Part shown: in pieces, positions 22,401-36,200 of the stretch
Numbering within the stretch: position 1 is the first letter of the stretch
Layout: every line of letters begins with the position of its first letter
Assembly (NCBI GenBank): GCA_963457665.1
Contig: OY735225.1
Span: 1,280,501-1,344,500, forward strand
DNA: 64,000 nucleotides
Reading direction: 5' to 3'
Source of the DNA: Thysanoteuthis rhombus
Lineage: Eukaryota > Mollusca > Cephalopoda > Oegopsida > Thysanoteuthidae
Notes under the pieces: generated by a model
The model's input: the letters and a program-made list of their open reading frames with translations, nothing else
Databases searched by the model: none
What the model was told of the DNA's origin: nothing
Program-made: the position numbers and the translations under genes

Positions 22401-25400
22401 AAAAGACAAATCTAGACACAAAGTAAGGGACCAATTTACCTTAAACTCATTTTGCAAATTGAACCTCTCATCAAAATTCTATTTGTGGGAGGGCATTTGA
22501 AAAAAGTTTGTTTTTATAGATTATACAGAATAAATTCTCCAATTTCCAGCCCTCTAGCATTGGTATGGCATGTGTAAGGAGACTTATACATAGTTAGCTA
22601 ATCAGAGCCAACACCTGTATAGCTACAGCCTGACCCACTTAAAAACTGAAAAAAAAAATGTTGATGTTGACAGTTTCTTATATAAAAACAGAATTCAAGC
22701 CAAAAAATATACCCTTATCAGCATCTATCATATTTATGCAATGATTCACTTTTATAAAAACATCCTTCTTGGAAGAACTCTAGTTTTATTGGGAAAAAAG
22801 TCATTAAACCTTAAAAACATTCATGCCTAAGTTTTATCAAGGGTTACAAAGCAAGGACATAATGGATGTATTCAAGTTTTTTTAAATTTTCAAACAAACC
22901 CTGGGAAGTCGTATATCATTTTGAAGGGTGGAAAATATGGATTTCATTTATAGTAAATATAATGGTTGTATTACCTCATTATCTATTTGAAATGGCTGTG
23001 AGCCTTATGGCACATCTATGAGTACTCCTGGCCTGAATGAATTAATACAATTGATAACCATTCATTTGAACTTTATTCTGCATGACTTGTTGACATTTTG
23101 CTCTCAACAAAGCTTCCAAGTGTTCAAAGGATAATAGAAATGCTTTCTTGAATTCTGTTCAAATTTTCTAAAGTTCACTTCACATAATTTTTTTCACGTT
23201 TACAAAATAAAGCAAACTGCAAAAATAGTATTGAGCATTTGTTTTGCATCGAACTGTTAAAGAGGCAACATGCACCCTTTTTTTCTCTTTCCTACACCCC
23301 AGTTTCCCCTACCTCCTGACACCCTAAACTCCCATGATTCAGCTTAACATACCATTATCACCATTTTTGAGGCTTGGGAATATTCAACAATTGAATGATA
23401 ATTGTTTACACTCAGATAGCATACCTCTACCAACACCATTGTCATTGAGAACTGAATCAAAATCAATTTATTCATAGCTACTATGCCTTGAAAAATTCCT
23501 GGATCCACCCCAGAATTTAACCATTTCTCCCTAACCTCATGGTCTACCCTTCCAGAAAATTAAATCAAAATTCAATGAGAACTTTTGCAGATATTGTGTT
23601 GACATACAGACAGACAGGAGTGAATATATATACCTCTTACAGCTTCATTGATAATGTTGTAATGCTTCTCTGTATCTTATTGGTTATTTTTCTTTCTTTT
23701 TGTCCAGGTTTCTATGTTGGCAACTCTTAACCACAAGAACATTGTGGCCTACAAGGAATCATTTGAAGGTAATCTATACCTTTACATATAAGAATCAATA
23801 TCATTTAAAAGGGTTGGGATTTGTTTCTATGAGAAATATATGAAAGTAATCTAACATAAACTGGGCTGATAGATTATAGATTAGTAACAACAAATGCATT
23901 CTCCTGATGGTCACTTATGGTGCTGAAACATGGAACCTAACCAAAAGATTGACCACACAACATGCACAAGAGAGAATCATACTCAACATCATGGGGAGAT
24001 ATCACAAGACAGCACAGTATATTAGAGAAAAAACATGAGTCAATGATATCATAGAATCTATAAGAAAACTCAAATGGCAATGGGCTGGCCATGCTGCAAG
24101 AATGGCAGACAACTGCTGGACATCTCAACTTGATGTGGATCTCCATAGATTACATACAAAACTGTGGCCAGCAAAAAATGAGATGGCATGAAGAACTAGA
24201 CAAGTATTGGCTCTGCGATGCCTATGAAAGAAAGATCTTGCGAATCCTGGGGAAGATCTGTGTCCAATGATGGGCTCTAAAAGGCTGATGATAGTATGAT
24301 AAATATGGATTAAGTTGGATTGAGATAACATATGAGAAGAAGCAAGAATTTTATGGGATGTTTTTTATATTTTTTCATAGTAGTTGAACAACCATAGCCA
24401 TCAAAGATGGCAAAGAGTTCTATCCTTTCTTTTATGTTTGTTTGTTTATTCCAACACTCCTGGCCATACCATTTTGTCTAAAGACATGAAAATTGGCATC
24501 AGTACTCCACTAGAGCCTTTCTAAAAATGTTTTTATCTTTATCTTTGGAAAAAAAAGCTTTTCTGACCTCTATGAGGCCTTATTTTGATGGTCGTATTAA
24601 TAACATCCAGATTTCTCAGTGGAAAAATGCCAGTGATGTTATAAATAGAATTCATTTGAACCATATTTATTCTTTGATGGAATTTTTTTACATGACTTTA
24701 AATTTGATGCAACGGTTCCATCTTTTTTGATGCTACAGTTGTTCACTTATTGACTGTGATGGCTTGCCATAATCATTTTTTATCATATAAAAAAAAAATG
24801 GAAAAATGTCTTTGAATTTACTTCTGATACTTTTGTTTTCTGTTCATTCCAGAGGCTGGCCGATTGCATATTGTGATGACATATTGTGAAGGAGGTATAT
24901 TAATAACATGTCCAACCTTTTTTTTTTTTAAAATTCTGGACAATTTTAAGGAAGAAAATTTGACATAACTAATTAAGTAATTGTCTATCAAGTATATCAT
25001 ATGTATGTAAGTTCATTGATATGTCCATAGCTTAATACTAAGTATTTATACTACAAAGACAAATTGGTATTGAAATAATTTGAGAGAAGATTGCAAATTT
25101 TACAATTATACACTGGGAAATTAATGCTCACAAGGATTCTATTCCTGTAGTTGTTAAAGCATCAGATGCTTATGAAATTTGTGATAACCATGGTGCTTAA
25201 ATATCCACTCGCAGGAATGATGCTTTTCTTATGATTAGGTCTCCTACCTCCTGTTTTATCAAAGTTGGTTATAATGCGGTTCTTGATACAATGCTGGTGG
25301 ATGGTGGACCCCAAAATATTAATCTTGCTCCAGAAGAGCTAGATCTTGCTTCAAAACAGCTAGATCTAGCCCTAAAACAGCTAGATCTTGCTCCAAAAAA

Positions 25401-27175
25401 GGTTAATTGGCAATGCTGGTTATAATGTGGTTGATTTCATGGACCTCAACATCCGTGTTATAATGGGCAACACCTGTATTGATGTATTAGTAAGAATCAC
25501 CATAGTAACATTAGTGCTTGATAGTTGAATTTAACGATTTTGTAATTTGTTACATAAAGTTTGTTCAAACATTTCGACAGTCAATCTGTTATTTATTGAA
25601 AATCAGGAAAAAAGGGATTTTCAGGAATTAGGAATTAATGCAAGCATTTCTTACAGAAAACAACTATTATATTTATGATGTTATGTACATCAAATCTGTC
25701 TGTAACTAGTTTATTTTCTTTGTGAACAAAAGCTGTGGTAACAGTTTATGCACACAAATACACTCTCGGGCAAAACAAAAGTGAGCCAAGCTTTTTTTAT
25801 CAATTTTTTTCTTTTCAATTTTTCTTTCATTGTGACAATCATACGTGAAATATTTAACAATGTTATACAACAGTGCATGCGTCATTTTGTACACAGAATA
25901 TATTTTAGTATAGGATAGCTTTCCCCTTATTTTTCTTCGGGAAACTGAGCCAATTGGTCAAACTGTCCAATAGTTTATACTTTGATTTTCTCCCAACCAG
26001 TCTGGACTTGATATACGGTCATATATTCTCTATGGTGTTACTATCTTTTATATGATAGAAAGTGCTTAGCTCATTTTTTTGCCCAGGATTGTATGTGATA
26101 GAGTCTCTATTTTCTTCCTGTTAATAAGATAAAAGTCTTTAATCTCCTTCTTTCCTCTTATCTCTCTTATTTAGTTCATAATCTTCTTCATCTGTTAAAT
26201 GCAGAGCTGACTTTATAATATCAGAAATCTTTCTCATAGGAAAGAGAAAGAGGTACATGGAAATTCATTGTCTGATTTCATTTCTTCAGGTGATCTATAC
26301 AGCAAGATAAATGATCAACGTGGAGTAGATTTCTCAGAAGAACAGGTAAAGTTTTGGACTAAAGATATCTGCCACCCTTTTGCTGATCCAAAAAGTTTTT
26401 TTAAGACAAGGAAAACGTAGTGGAATGAATAAAAATCTAATATATTGAAAAACAAAAAATCGTAGTTATTTTGATATTTTTTTTTGTATATTTAACCTAA
26501 GAAAAATTGAAAAAAGCTTGATATGCTTTCAGTTTATTTGGCAGTCTTTTATTTCACTATTTGGCTTTGAGTATCATTATTGTTTATATATGAGGTCTGT
26601 CTAGAAAGTAATGAGACTAAGTAAAAATATCTATTATCAACTTGATTACAAATCAACTTTATCACCATGACCTTTTTTTTGAGTCCTTCAAGATCCTCAC
26701 TGTTGTAAAAATGGTTGACTACCTGTCCTTGAATCACACATTCCTTATGAACAATAACTAAATCATTACAAGAATGAATGAGCATTGATTTAATCTTAGA
26801 TTTGCTCATTTTGCTTCTCTCCCTCTTCTCACTTTGACATTTTGTTTCCGGATCACACTAACAAATCCATGACTCGTCACTTGTTATGATGTGTTTGAGG
26901 AAATCTGGGTCATTTGTTTTCAAATCAAAACCCAAATCTGTTGTCACCATTTGGAAACTGTTGCAAACATCCAACAAATGTGACAAACCAACTGAAGGCA
27001 GTGTCTGCTGAAGACTCCCAGCATTTTTCCAACAGGGGAGACAACTCTGTTGGTTTGAAGCTCCCCAAGGGAACTATTTTGAAGGGGGTTAAGTTAATTC
27101 GTAATTGAATCAATTGTAAATATTTTTTATACCATCAGTCATCAGTCTCATTACTTTCTAGGCAGTCCTTGTGCA

Positions 27176-27259
<84 letters not shown>

Positions 27260-30200
27260 GTCTGGAAACCTTTACAGCTTTAAATACTTAATGTATATGT
27301 GTCATTTCAGTCACTTATTTCCCATTGTCTGTTAATCTAATTTTCTTCAGCATTTTTTGATTTACACAGACATTGATATTGTGGTACTAGTGTAAATTTT
27401 TTCTTGTTGGAATGAATATCATGTAACAGTTTCAGGGATTTAAAAACAAAACAGTTGTATCAACATGGCTCCCCAGCAGTGTTCATCAAACACCACCTCC
27501 CTTTTTAGCTATGATTTTGATTTATAGCTTATGTCATACTACATGTAGTTTGTAATTTTATGTAGGGTGTTATCATAAAATATATATAATTTTGTTGAAC
27601 TTTTTTATCACAGGATTCAGTGTGAAGGAACTGTCCAAAATTTACTGAGTTGTCCGTTGAGTATCTTCTAACATCACTGGTCATTATCAAGATTAGATTC
27701 CAAAATCTGACTATTATAGTAGTAGTAGCAAAAAGTTCTAGTATCATTTGCAAACAAGAAAAACTATTAAAAAGGTTGACTCGACCAACTTTGTCTGTTG
27801 TGTTCAATGAAATGTGTTTGAAAGGAAAATTGCCGCCTAAAATAAATGTTATGTATATGTATATATATCATCATTATCATTTATATATTTGTAGATTTTG
27901 GATTGGTTTGTTCAGATATGCTTGGGAGTAAAGCATATACATGACCGCAAGGTGTTACATCGTGATATAAAATCTCAGGTAAGAATTAGTCAGTTGTAAA
28001 TTGCCGTTACCTTCAAAAGGGTGAATCAATCAGTTAACAAACTGACACAGTTACTAGTTTGAGTTAAATGCAATATTTTCACTGTGTAATATTCAATCTA
28101 TACAATTAATGGAGAAGCTTCAGGTTAAGTAAATTGATAAGAAAGGAGGTTATGTTGTAAATGAAAATTTATTGTGTAAAATAAATTTATATCATCCTTA
28201 GGTTACAGACTGATTGATTAACCTATATATTTCAATGTAAACTTTATGTTTTTAGTGTTGAAAGATAGCAAATGAAAAAATTGATGCCTTTGTTAACACA
28301 TTTAACACCAAAAGACTTTAAAGTTTTTTGCTACTTTACCTATAAAATGCTAAACATTAATTACATAATGTCTGTATAACATAACATGTGACTATATAAG
28401 ATGATGCAACACAACAAAATCACATAACATGATGACATAAAGATAAAAGATTGTTTCTAATGACATCATACAATGCAATTTTTGTTCCTTGGAAGTGAAT
28501 GTTATTTTTTAATTGCTTATGTCAAGAATGTGGGTTTTCAAAGGGGTTTTTACCAAGTTTCCTGTTCGCCTTTGGAACTGCTCTCAGGTTTATTTCTTAA
28601 GTTGTCTAAGGCAAAATAGATAACGAACATAAATATCAATGTTCTGATTTCAAAAGCAAAGTTTGAAGTGTGTGATCACCATCTTCTATTCTTTTGAGAC
28701 ATAATCAAACAGAAAATAACACTCATTACCCAGGAACAAATGAAAGTTGCCTAGTGTGACTCTACTTGTTCGAAAAAATCCAATTTCTTTCTTTTAGTCA
28801 TATTCATTATATTTCTAGCTTAAATTCTTTGATATTCAGATGAAATCTAAAATAATAAATTATCTTTTTATATTTCTTTTATCAATTATTTTTACAATAT
28901 TTCTGTTTAAGTGGAAAGATTTTTCCAATGATGTTTAATTTATTAATTTGACAATTTGGGAAAACTGCTGATGCAAAATAATTTAGTTATTTTCCAAATT
29001 GTCAAACTGATGAATTCTGCAATATTCTATAGTAGTTTTGTTTTTATCTTTTATTTTGTTGACAGAATATATTTTTAACCAAAGATGGGATGATCAAACT
29101 TGGTGATTTTGGGATAGCCAAGGTGCTCAACAGGTAACTAATCTCTATATATAATACAAAAAATCTGGTCCTGTTTATCAGTCTGTGACCTCTATGTAGC
29201 TGAAACAGCACATTGTAGCCAGAGGTATTTAATTGAGATGTCTCTTAAATGAGCTATCCTGATGATTTGTAACTGAATGATGATATTGTCTTGTCTCTCT
29301 ACTATCTAGATTATAATGACTGATTTGTCAAGGGAGATCAATGTTAAATGCTAATTTCTGAGCAGTCATTTATTTGCAGATGCACAACAAATCCAGGTTC
29401 ATTCCGGTCACATATTGTACTAATTTTCTCTGGTGATCCAATGGGTCAAAGGTTGTTCTTTATGTAATAAATATCTTTGTTTTTAATCTTCAGATTATCA
29501 AAAAAAGATAATAAATCATAAATAGAAAAATAAACCAATGGCTGTTGCCAAAGTAGTGAATCATGGTAGCAGTTCACTAAAGCCTCAGAAATCAAATTTT
29601 TTTTTCTTTGTACTTTAAAGGGGTTGCCGTATTAAAGGAGTTGCCAGATGAAAGGGGTTTCCAGAGTAAAGGACATACAAGATTAACTAGAGGTAATGCC
29701 TACGGGACCATGGAACTAAAGTTAACCCTACGAGACCATGATTGTCACTAGGTATAAATCAAACCAGTGTGAAAACAGAACAAAAACTTAAAGCCAGGAT
29801 TTAGGTAATGAAAGCTAAGCTGGAAGAGAAAATTATGCAAGGAAAGTTATATGGCGAAAGGAAAAAAAAAATTGATTTCCTGGTACATAGTGATTTACAA
29901 TAACTTAGCTGCTGAATCTTACTCAGTATAGTTATGTGATGTCTTTTTTTCATTGCAATATGAAAATATTTGAATATTGTTCTAATATAAAATGTAATTG
30001 TCTTTTCAGTACGTGTGACATGGCAAAGACATGTATTGGTACCCCATTTTATCTTTCTCCAGAGATCTGTGAACAACAGCCATATAATCACAAAAGGTTT
30101 GTCACTTCATTTGCCTGTTTGGTTTTTTCTAATGAAAATTTATTGTTCATCCTCCTAAGGCAGTACCTGTTTCATTTTTGCATGTCTTGGAGAGGCAAGA

Positions 30201-33200
30201 CTTGATGTGTGTAGAGCAGTTGGCCAAAATTGTTAAGTAGAATTATTTTCTGTCATCTGAAACTATGGCTTCAAAGTATTTTGGTTACTTATCTCCAGTG
30301 TTGCCAATTTAGATCTATCATATCTAAATTCGGATGATTCTGAAGAGCAGAAGTCAAGGCTGATGATTTTTTGAAACTATGAAGAAAGATTTATCTTTTT
30401 TTTTTTTTATTAAGTTTCTCTAAAACTGCTGATCCAAAAACTTCAAACTTAACACTGCACTGCCTTATGTGCTCACTTTTATATCTGGCCACTTTTAACT
30501 TTGTACAATGGCCAGTTGCCGAGTGATCACTTGGACCTTTCTTCAATTGTAATTGGATTAGATTGTAAACTTTTTAAAAAAAATAGGCAATAAATTATCC
30601 ATGTATTTAAAACAGAATACGTGTCCACAGATATATGTATTTGTTTGCAACACTTTCCAATGTGCACAGATACTATACTCTGATCCTGGGCAGAGGGCTG
30701 TGAAGTGACATTTTGATCCCTGGCAGAGCGCACAAATACTCTGATCCTGGGCAAAAGTACTGATCTAAAAGTAAGTAATCCCGTCATTTTTGACAGATAC
30801 TATGCTGGTTTAGTAAATATTTACTAGGCTTAACTTGGTTTTGCATGAAACTGAAGGGGAGCATAGGGGAAAGTTTGTGTTGTGCCAATGTTCTAAGTAG
30901 GGGGGGGGGCTAGTCAGCCTTGAAAAACTGCATTTGAAATCCAGGCTTGAACACTGACTACTGGCACCAGTAAGAGATGCACAGCTACTTCAGCAAATGC
31001 AAACAATAAGTCATACAGGTCTGGTTAGTCACTCAATAGAAACCATTCCATGACTTATGTATTTTAGCAGCATGCCGTGTTGGGTGTGATCAATGAATTA
31101 GTTACTTCTCTCACTTTTTTGTTAGACAGCGATCACTGAAAGAGTCTGAATTCTAAAAGAACAAGAGTGACACAAACTAAGGGATCGATTTAGCATAAAC
31201 TTACATTGTAAATTGAACCTCCACCAAACACCTATGAGAGAGGGGGATTTTCAAAAAAATGAAATAACATTTTTTTTCTAGACATAATAAGGAGTAATTG
31301 TTTGTGCAGCCCGTTCGTGTGATACATACAGCCAGTCAGCCAGTCAGCCAGCCTGAAGAAACCTATGTTGACAGTTTTGGTTGACTATTTCTAATATGGC
31401 ATGTGTATGGATCACAATGATCCGCAGAAGAAAATATAAGCATCTGTGGGGGGATAGGTTGGATCATTGTTCTGAAGATGTGTTTTGAGTTTTGTGAGAG
31501 TGGTCTTTCTTCTTTTTATTATAAATACAATTGAAAATGTTGGGAGTTCTTTTGGAGACCAAGTATCAACAGAAAGGCTTGAATAATTGATTCACATGAG
31601 GAAATGAAAAGAATGGGCTTTGGGCTTAGAAGAAAAAGTTGTTTTGAAAAAATAGAAAAAATAGGTCTGGTTAGTCACTCAATAGATACTGTCACGTGAC
31701 CAACATCTTTTGGCGGTATGCTGGGTGATCAATTACAAAACTAGGAAAAAGGGTGACCAATGGATGAGTCACTTCTATCACCTTATGTTAGGCATTGATC
31801 ACTAAAAAGTCTGAATTTTCCAAAACAAGTTAGACAAAAACTGAGGGAACAATTTACCATGAACTTACATTGTGAATTGAAACCCTCACTAAAAATCTGT
31901 TTTGGGTGGGAACTTAAAAAAAAAAAACAGAAAAAAGTTTTTTCTTGACATAATAATTTAGTATTTTCAGCTCTCTAGGGGTGCAGCTTTTATGCACCAT
32001 ACATAGGGATAGATTGCCAACCAGCCAACCAGCCAGCCCTACCCACTTAAAAACTGAAGATACCTATGATGACGATTCTGATGATAAAGTGATTTGTCTT
32101 TGTTGTTTGTCCTATGAAAGTTTTTCCAAAGATACAGTATTATGAAGAACAAAAGAAAAATGAAAGTACTTGCTCAAACTTCTCCAAGAACAGCATTGGT
32201 TCAGAGCAAAAATATGTTAACTCATCATTTTGTCTCTCTTTTGACTTGAAAAAATGATTAGAATTATAGAAATGTTGACAGATTGTATTTTCTAGGGAAT
32301 TCATGATAGATGTAGTAGTAGTATTAGTATCAGTAATTAAAAAATTTATTTTTCATGTTTTAATGCTGTGGTTAGAAATTAATTTATTTTATGTTTTATG
32401 CCTTTGAGTACACAGCTACTACACTCTGATCCTAGGCAGTGCCTATGAATAATCTGACCTGAAGTTGAAGTGCCAATCCACATAAATAGTCCAATGATTT
32501 TTTATGGTTACTCTACCTGTTTGATTCTTAAATAGAAGAGAATTTTGTGAGATAAGATTTTCTCTTTTGACCATTTAAAAGTCCTCTTGCATAAATGTTA
32601 ATTTTTATGCTCTAAAGATCATTAAGGAAATATCAAATTAAACAATAAATTACTTCTTTCTAGTGACATTTGGTCTGTGGGTTGTGTGCTGTATGAATTG
32701 ACCAACCTAAGGCATCCAGTAAGTATTCATATTTATCTATTATCCTCCAGACTTTGCTCTCTTCTTTTTATCTTTTATATTGTTAGAAGTATTGTTTCTT
32801 ATTCTTTTTATCTTCTTCCTCCACCTTCTTTTTCTTCCTCCACCTTTTTCCCATACCTTCCTTTCTTCCTCCTCCTCTTCCCATGCCTTCCTTTCTTCCT
32901 CCTCCTCTTCCCATGCCTTCCTTTCTTCCTCCTCCTCTTCCCATGCCTTCCTTTCTTCTTCCTCCTCTTCCCATGCCTTCCTTTCTTCCTCTTCCCGTAC
33001 CTCCCTCTCTTCCTCCCTCTTCCCGTGCCTTCCTTTCTTCCTCCTCCTCTTCCCATGCCTTCCTTTCTTCTTCCTCCTCTTCCCATGCCTTCCTTTCTTC
33101 TTCCTCCTCTTCCCATGCCTTCCTTTCTTCCTCTTCCCGTACCTCCCTCTCTTCCTCCCTCTTCCCGTGCCTTCCTCTCTTCCTCCTCCTCTTCCCATGC

Positions 33201-36200
33201 CTTCCTTTCTTCTTCCTCCTCTTCCCATGCCTTCCTTTCTTCTTCCTCCTCTTCCCATGCCTTCCTTTCTTCCTCTTCCCGTACCTTCCTCTCTTCCTCC
33301 CTCTTCCCGTGCCTTCCTCTCTTCCTCCCTCTTCCCGTGCCTTCCTCTCTTCCTCCTTCTTCCCGTGCCTTCCTCTCTTCCTCCTTCTTCCCGTGCCTTC
33401 CTCTCTTCCTCCCTCTTCCCGTGCCTTCCTCTCTTCCTCCCTCTTCCCGTGCCTTCCTCTCTTCCTCCCTCTTCCCGTGCCTTCCTCTCTTCCTCCTTCT
33501 TCCCGTGCCTTCCTCTCTTCCTCCCTCTTCCCGTGCCTTCCTATCCTTTTCTTCCTCCCTTTTTTTCCTATGCCTTCTTTTCCTCTTGCTTCTTAAAAGA
33601 AATTTTCACACCTAAATATTATAACTTTTAAACTGTAGACTTGGTCAAAGACAACTTCATGATTATCAAAACAAGTTGATTTTTTTCTTATGTCTTCTTC
33701 TCTTTTTAATTTAGTTTGAAGCTGGAAACATGAAAAATTTGGTTTTAAAAATTATAAGGTATGTAAAGGGAAGATTTTCTCTCTTGTTGATTCATACATA
33801 AGTTTGGGTCATAATCCCAAATGCTGAAATCCAGAAAATCACAATCACAAAAGGTCAAAATCCCTAAAATATGATTCAGGAAAAAAATAATTATAAAAAG
33901 TTCTTCAAAGATATTTGTTTGCTGTTTTAAAATTCGATGTATTTGAGAACAATATTAAAAAAAAAAGATATAAAACGTTTAGAAAAAAAAAAAACAATCC
34001 CCCATAATCCTAACCCAAAGAATATGGTCTTGCATAGGATGCAAACTACACTTTACCATGTATGGAAGCTGTCTTATATAAAATCCTTATGGAGTTATCA
34101 TAGATGGCATATTATTCAGGTATAAATCTGTACACATTAACATCAATGTAGCATAATAGAAACTTGTTGTATTTATTAGTTTACAATGTGATCTAATGTG
34201 TAATTTGAAGCCTATTTTTGTATATAAAAAGCATGAATATATTTTATTTTAGTGTATAAAGCAATTGCTTTGGAAGATGCAAAACTATCAGTTTTCAAAC
34301 TTGGATATCTTAAACTGCTTAAAAAGGGACTAAGATGAGGGTTCCAACGACAAGAAAATATCCATTGACTTCATATATTTGGTGGCCATTCTTGAAAAGT
34401 AAATAAACATTGCTAGTCTTTCTAGATAAGCAAAAGTGATCATATATGCGTAATGTATCCCATAAGCCCAGGACAGAGTCCTTACAGCATCACAGATGTT
34501 TTGTATTGTGGGTGTGTCAAGCGTGATGGTCCCCATCCCTCTTCAGGCTATTTTCAAATCAGTTGTCCATCTCCCATGCTAGTTTCTAACCATGGCTATA
34601 GAGCCCAGTCTACCCCACTATTTACCCATAGATGGAGAAAGAAGAGGTCGATTCATGTCCCTACCAAGGGCACCAGCTTGAAGAGAACATAAACTGTCCC
34701 AGCATATATGCAAGTTGGCTATTTATAAGAGAAGCCATCAGAATGGGTCCCTACATCAGTGTTTCCTCTAGTTTTGCCCTGCCTTATGTGGGACGAAGAG
34801 TGACTGAAGAAGTGGAGTGAGTAGAAAATATCTTTACCTTTTAAGATGATCATTGATTTTAACTCTGCAAATGAATGATGTTACTTAAAGCAATATAATG
34901 ATTTCTTGTTCAGCCATCTTGTTTTATTAATTAAACTTTTTCTTTATCTGAAATATCAAGGATTCATGCCTGGCCTTGAGATTTTATTGTGCAACATAAT
35001 TTTTCCCTTGTGCGTAGCCGTGCACATCAGAGGAAACACTGCTGTACATATCAGTTACTTCATTGACACAATCAAATGAAATTGCTGAAATATTACACTG
35101 ATTCTGACGAGTTCAAGATGTTGAAAAATTCATAATTCATCAAATTAAAACAGGAATTTTAATGGAAGACACAATTTAGCTGAAAGTTGGCATAAGGTCA
35201 TGAAAACTCATGGAAGATACTTTGATGACTGAATAATGATGCCATTGAGTGAATAGAAGACTTCCACAAAAAATACTGAAAATCTTTGCATCAACTTAAT
35301 AGTATGCCACAATGCATATGGTTTTTTTTTTTTTTGTTTAATTATATTTTTTGGTAAAGATATCCCGAATTACTGATGTTTTGATTTTATATTTCAGAGG
35401 GAGTTATCCTCCCGTTCCATCCAAATATTCCTCAAATCTCAGAGATCTAGTTTCATCTCTTCTAAAACGATCTCCAAGGTAAATATTCACTGAAGCATTT
35501 TGATACTATGTAATCATGTTTTCAATGCATTGGTCTAACATTGAAAATGATTATTTTTAAAAAGTTCTCAATAAACGTTTTCAACCTTGACAGCCAGCAT
35601 CATCTCTTCAGACATTTGTCAAGATCTAAAGAATTATCAGCTTTTTAATTCTATCTCATTTGTTTTCTGCTGCAAAAACATCAATCTTTTTATGATTTTA
35701 TTTGCTTTTAAAAAGTCTTTGTCGATAGATATATATATATATGTATCATGCTTTTGCCACACTAAGTAATAAATTGTAGTATTTCTTGATGTTCTAATAG
35801 AATATAGTAAGACTGACTGAAGTATAGATGTTTCACAATTATTTCTGAAATACTGGTTGTAAGTCTTTAAAAACTTATTAATGTTTTTGCTGTGTTTTTT
35901 TTTTTTCTGCTTTAAGCATTTTTCTTAAAATCAAACATTTGTACAAACTTGAAAATTGTTGTTTTAAAATAAGTTTTAGTGTTGAGGATTTCAGCCTTTG
36001 ACTGAAATCAATTTTGGGCTGTGGATTTAACATTTGATCCAAAATTTTGCATCTTAGAAACTGTAAATTTAAACTAAAAAACGCATGCAATACAAATAAT
36101 GGAATTTTCACACAATCTTAGTTGCTATTTTCAATTTCAGAACCCTACAGAAATATCCGACTTTTTAAATGTATTTTGATTTTTTTTCCCATAGTTACGT

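Noticed and set aside
24527..24730. 67-codon frame in intron 3
   Set aside because: No family match, no splice signals, low-complexity flanks; partly family D sequence.
32740..33258. 172-codon Arg/Glu/Lys/Gly-rich frame on the minus strand
   Set aside because: Pure minisatellite translation; no promoter, splice or domain evidence.
32677..33615. 312-codon open frame, the longest in the window
   Set aside because: Apart from its first 14 codons, which are NEK1 exon 9, it is the pyrimidine minisatellite read in frame; a good donor at 32719 ends the exon.
34453..34820. Overlapping 62-79-codon frames in intron 10
   Set aside because: Composition is less AT-rich but neither frame has a recognisable domain; left as an unclassified segment.
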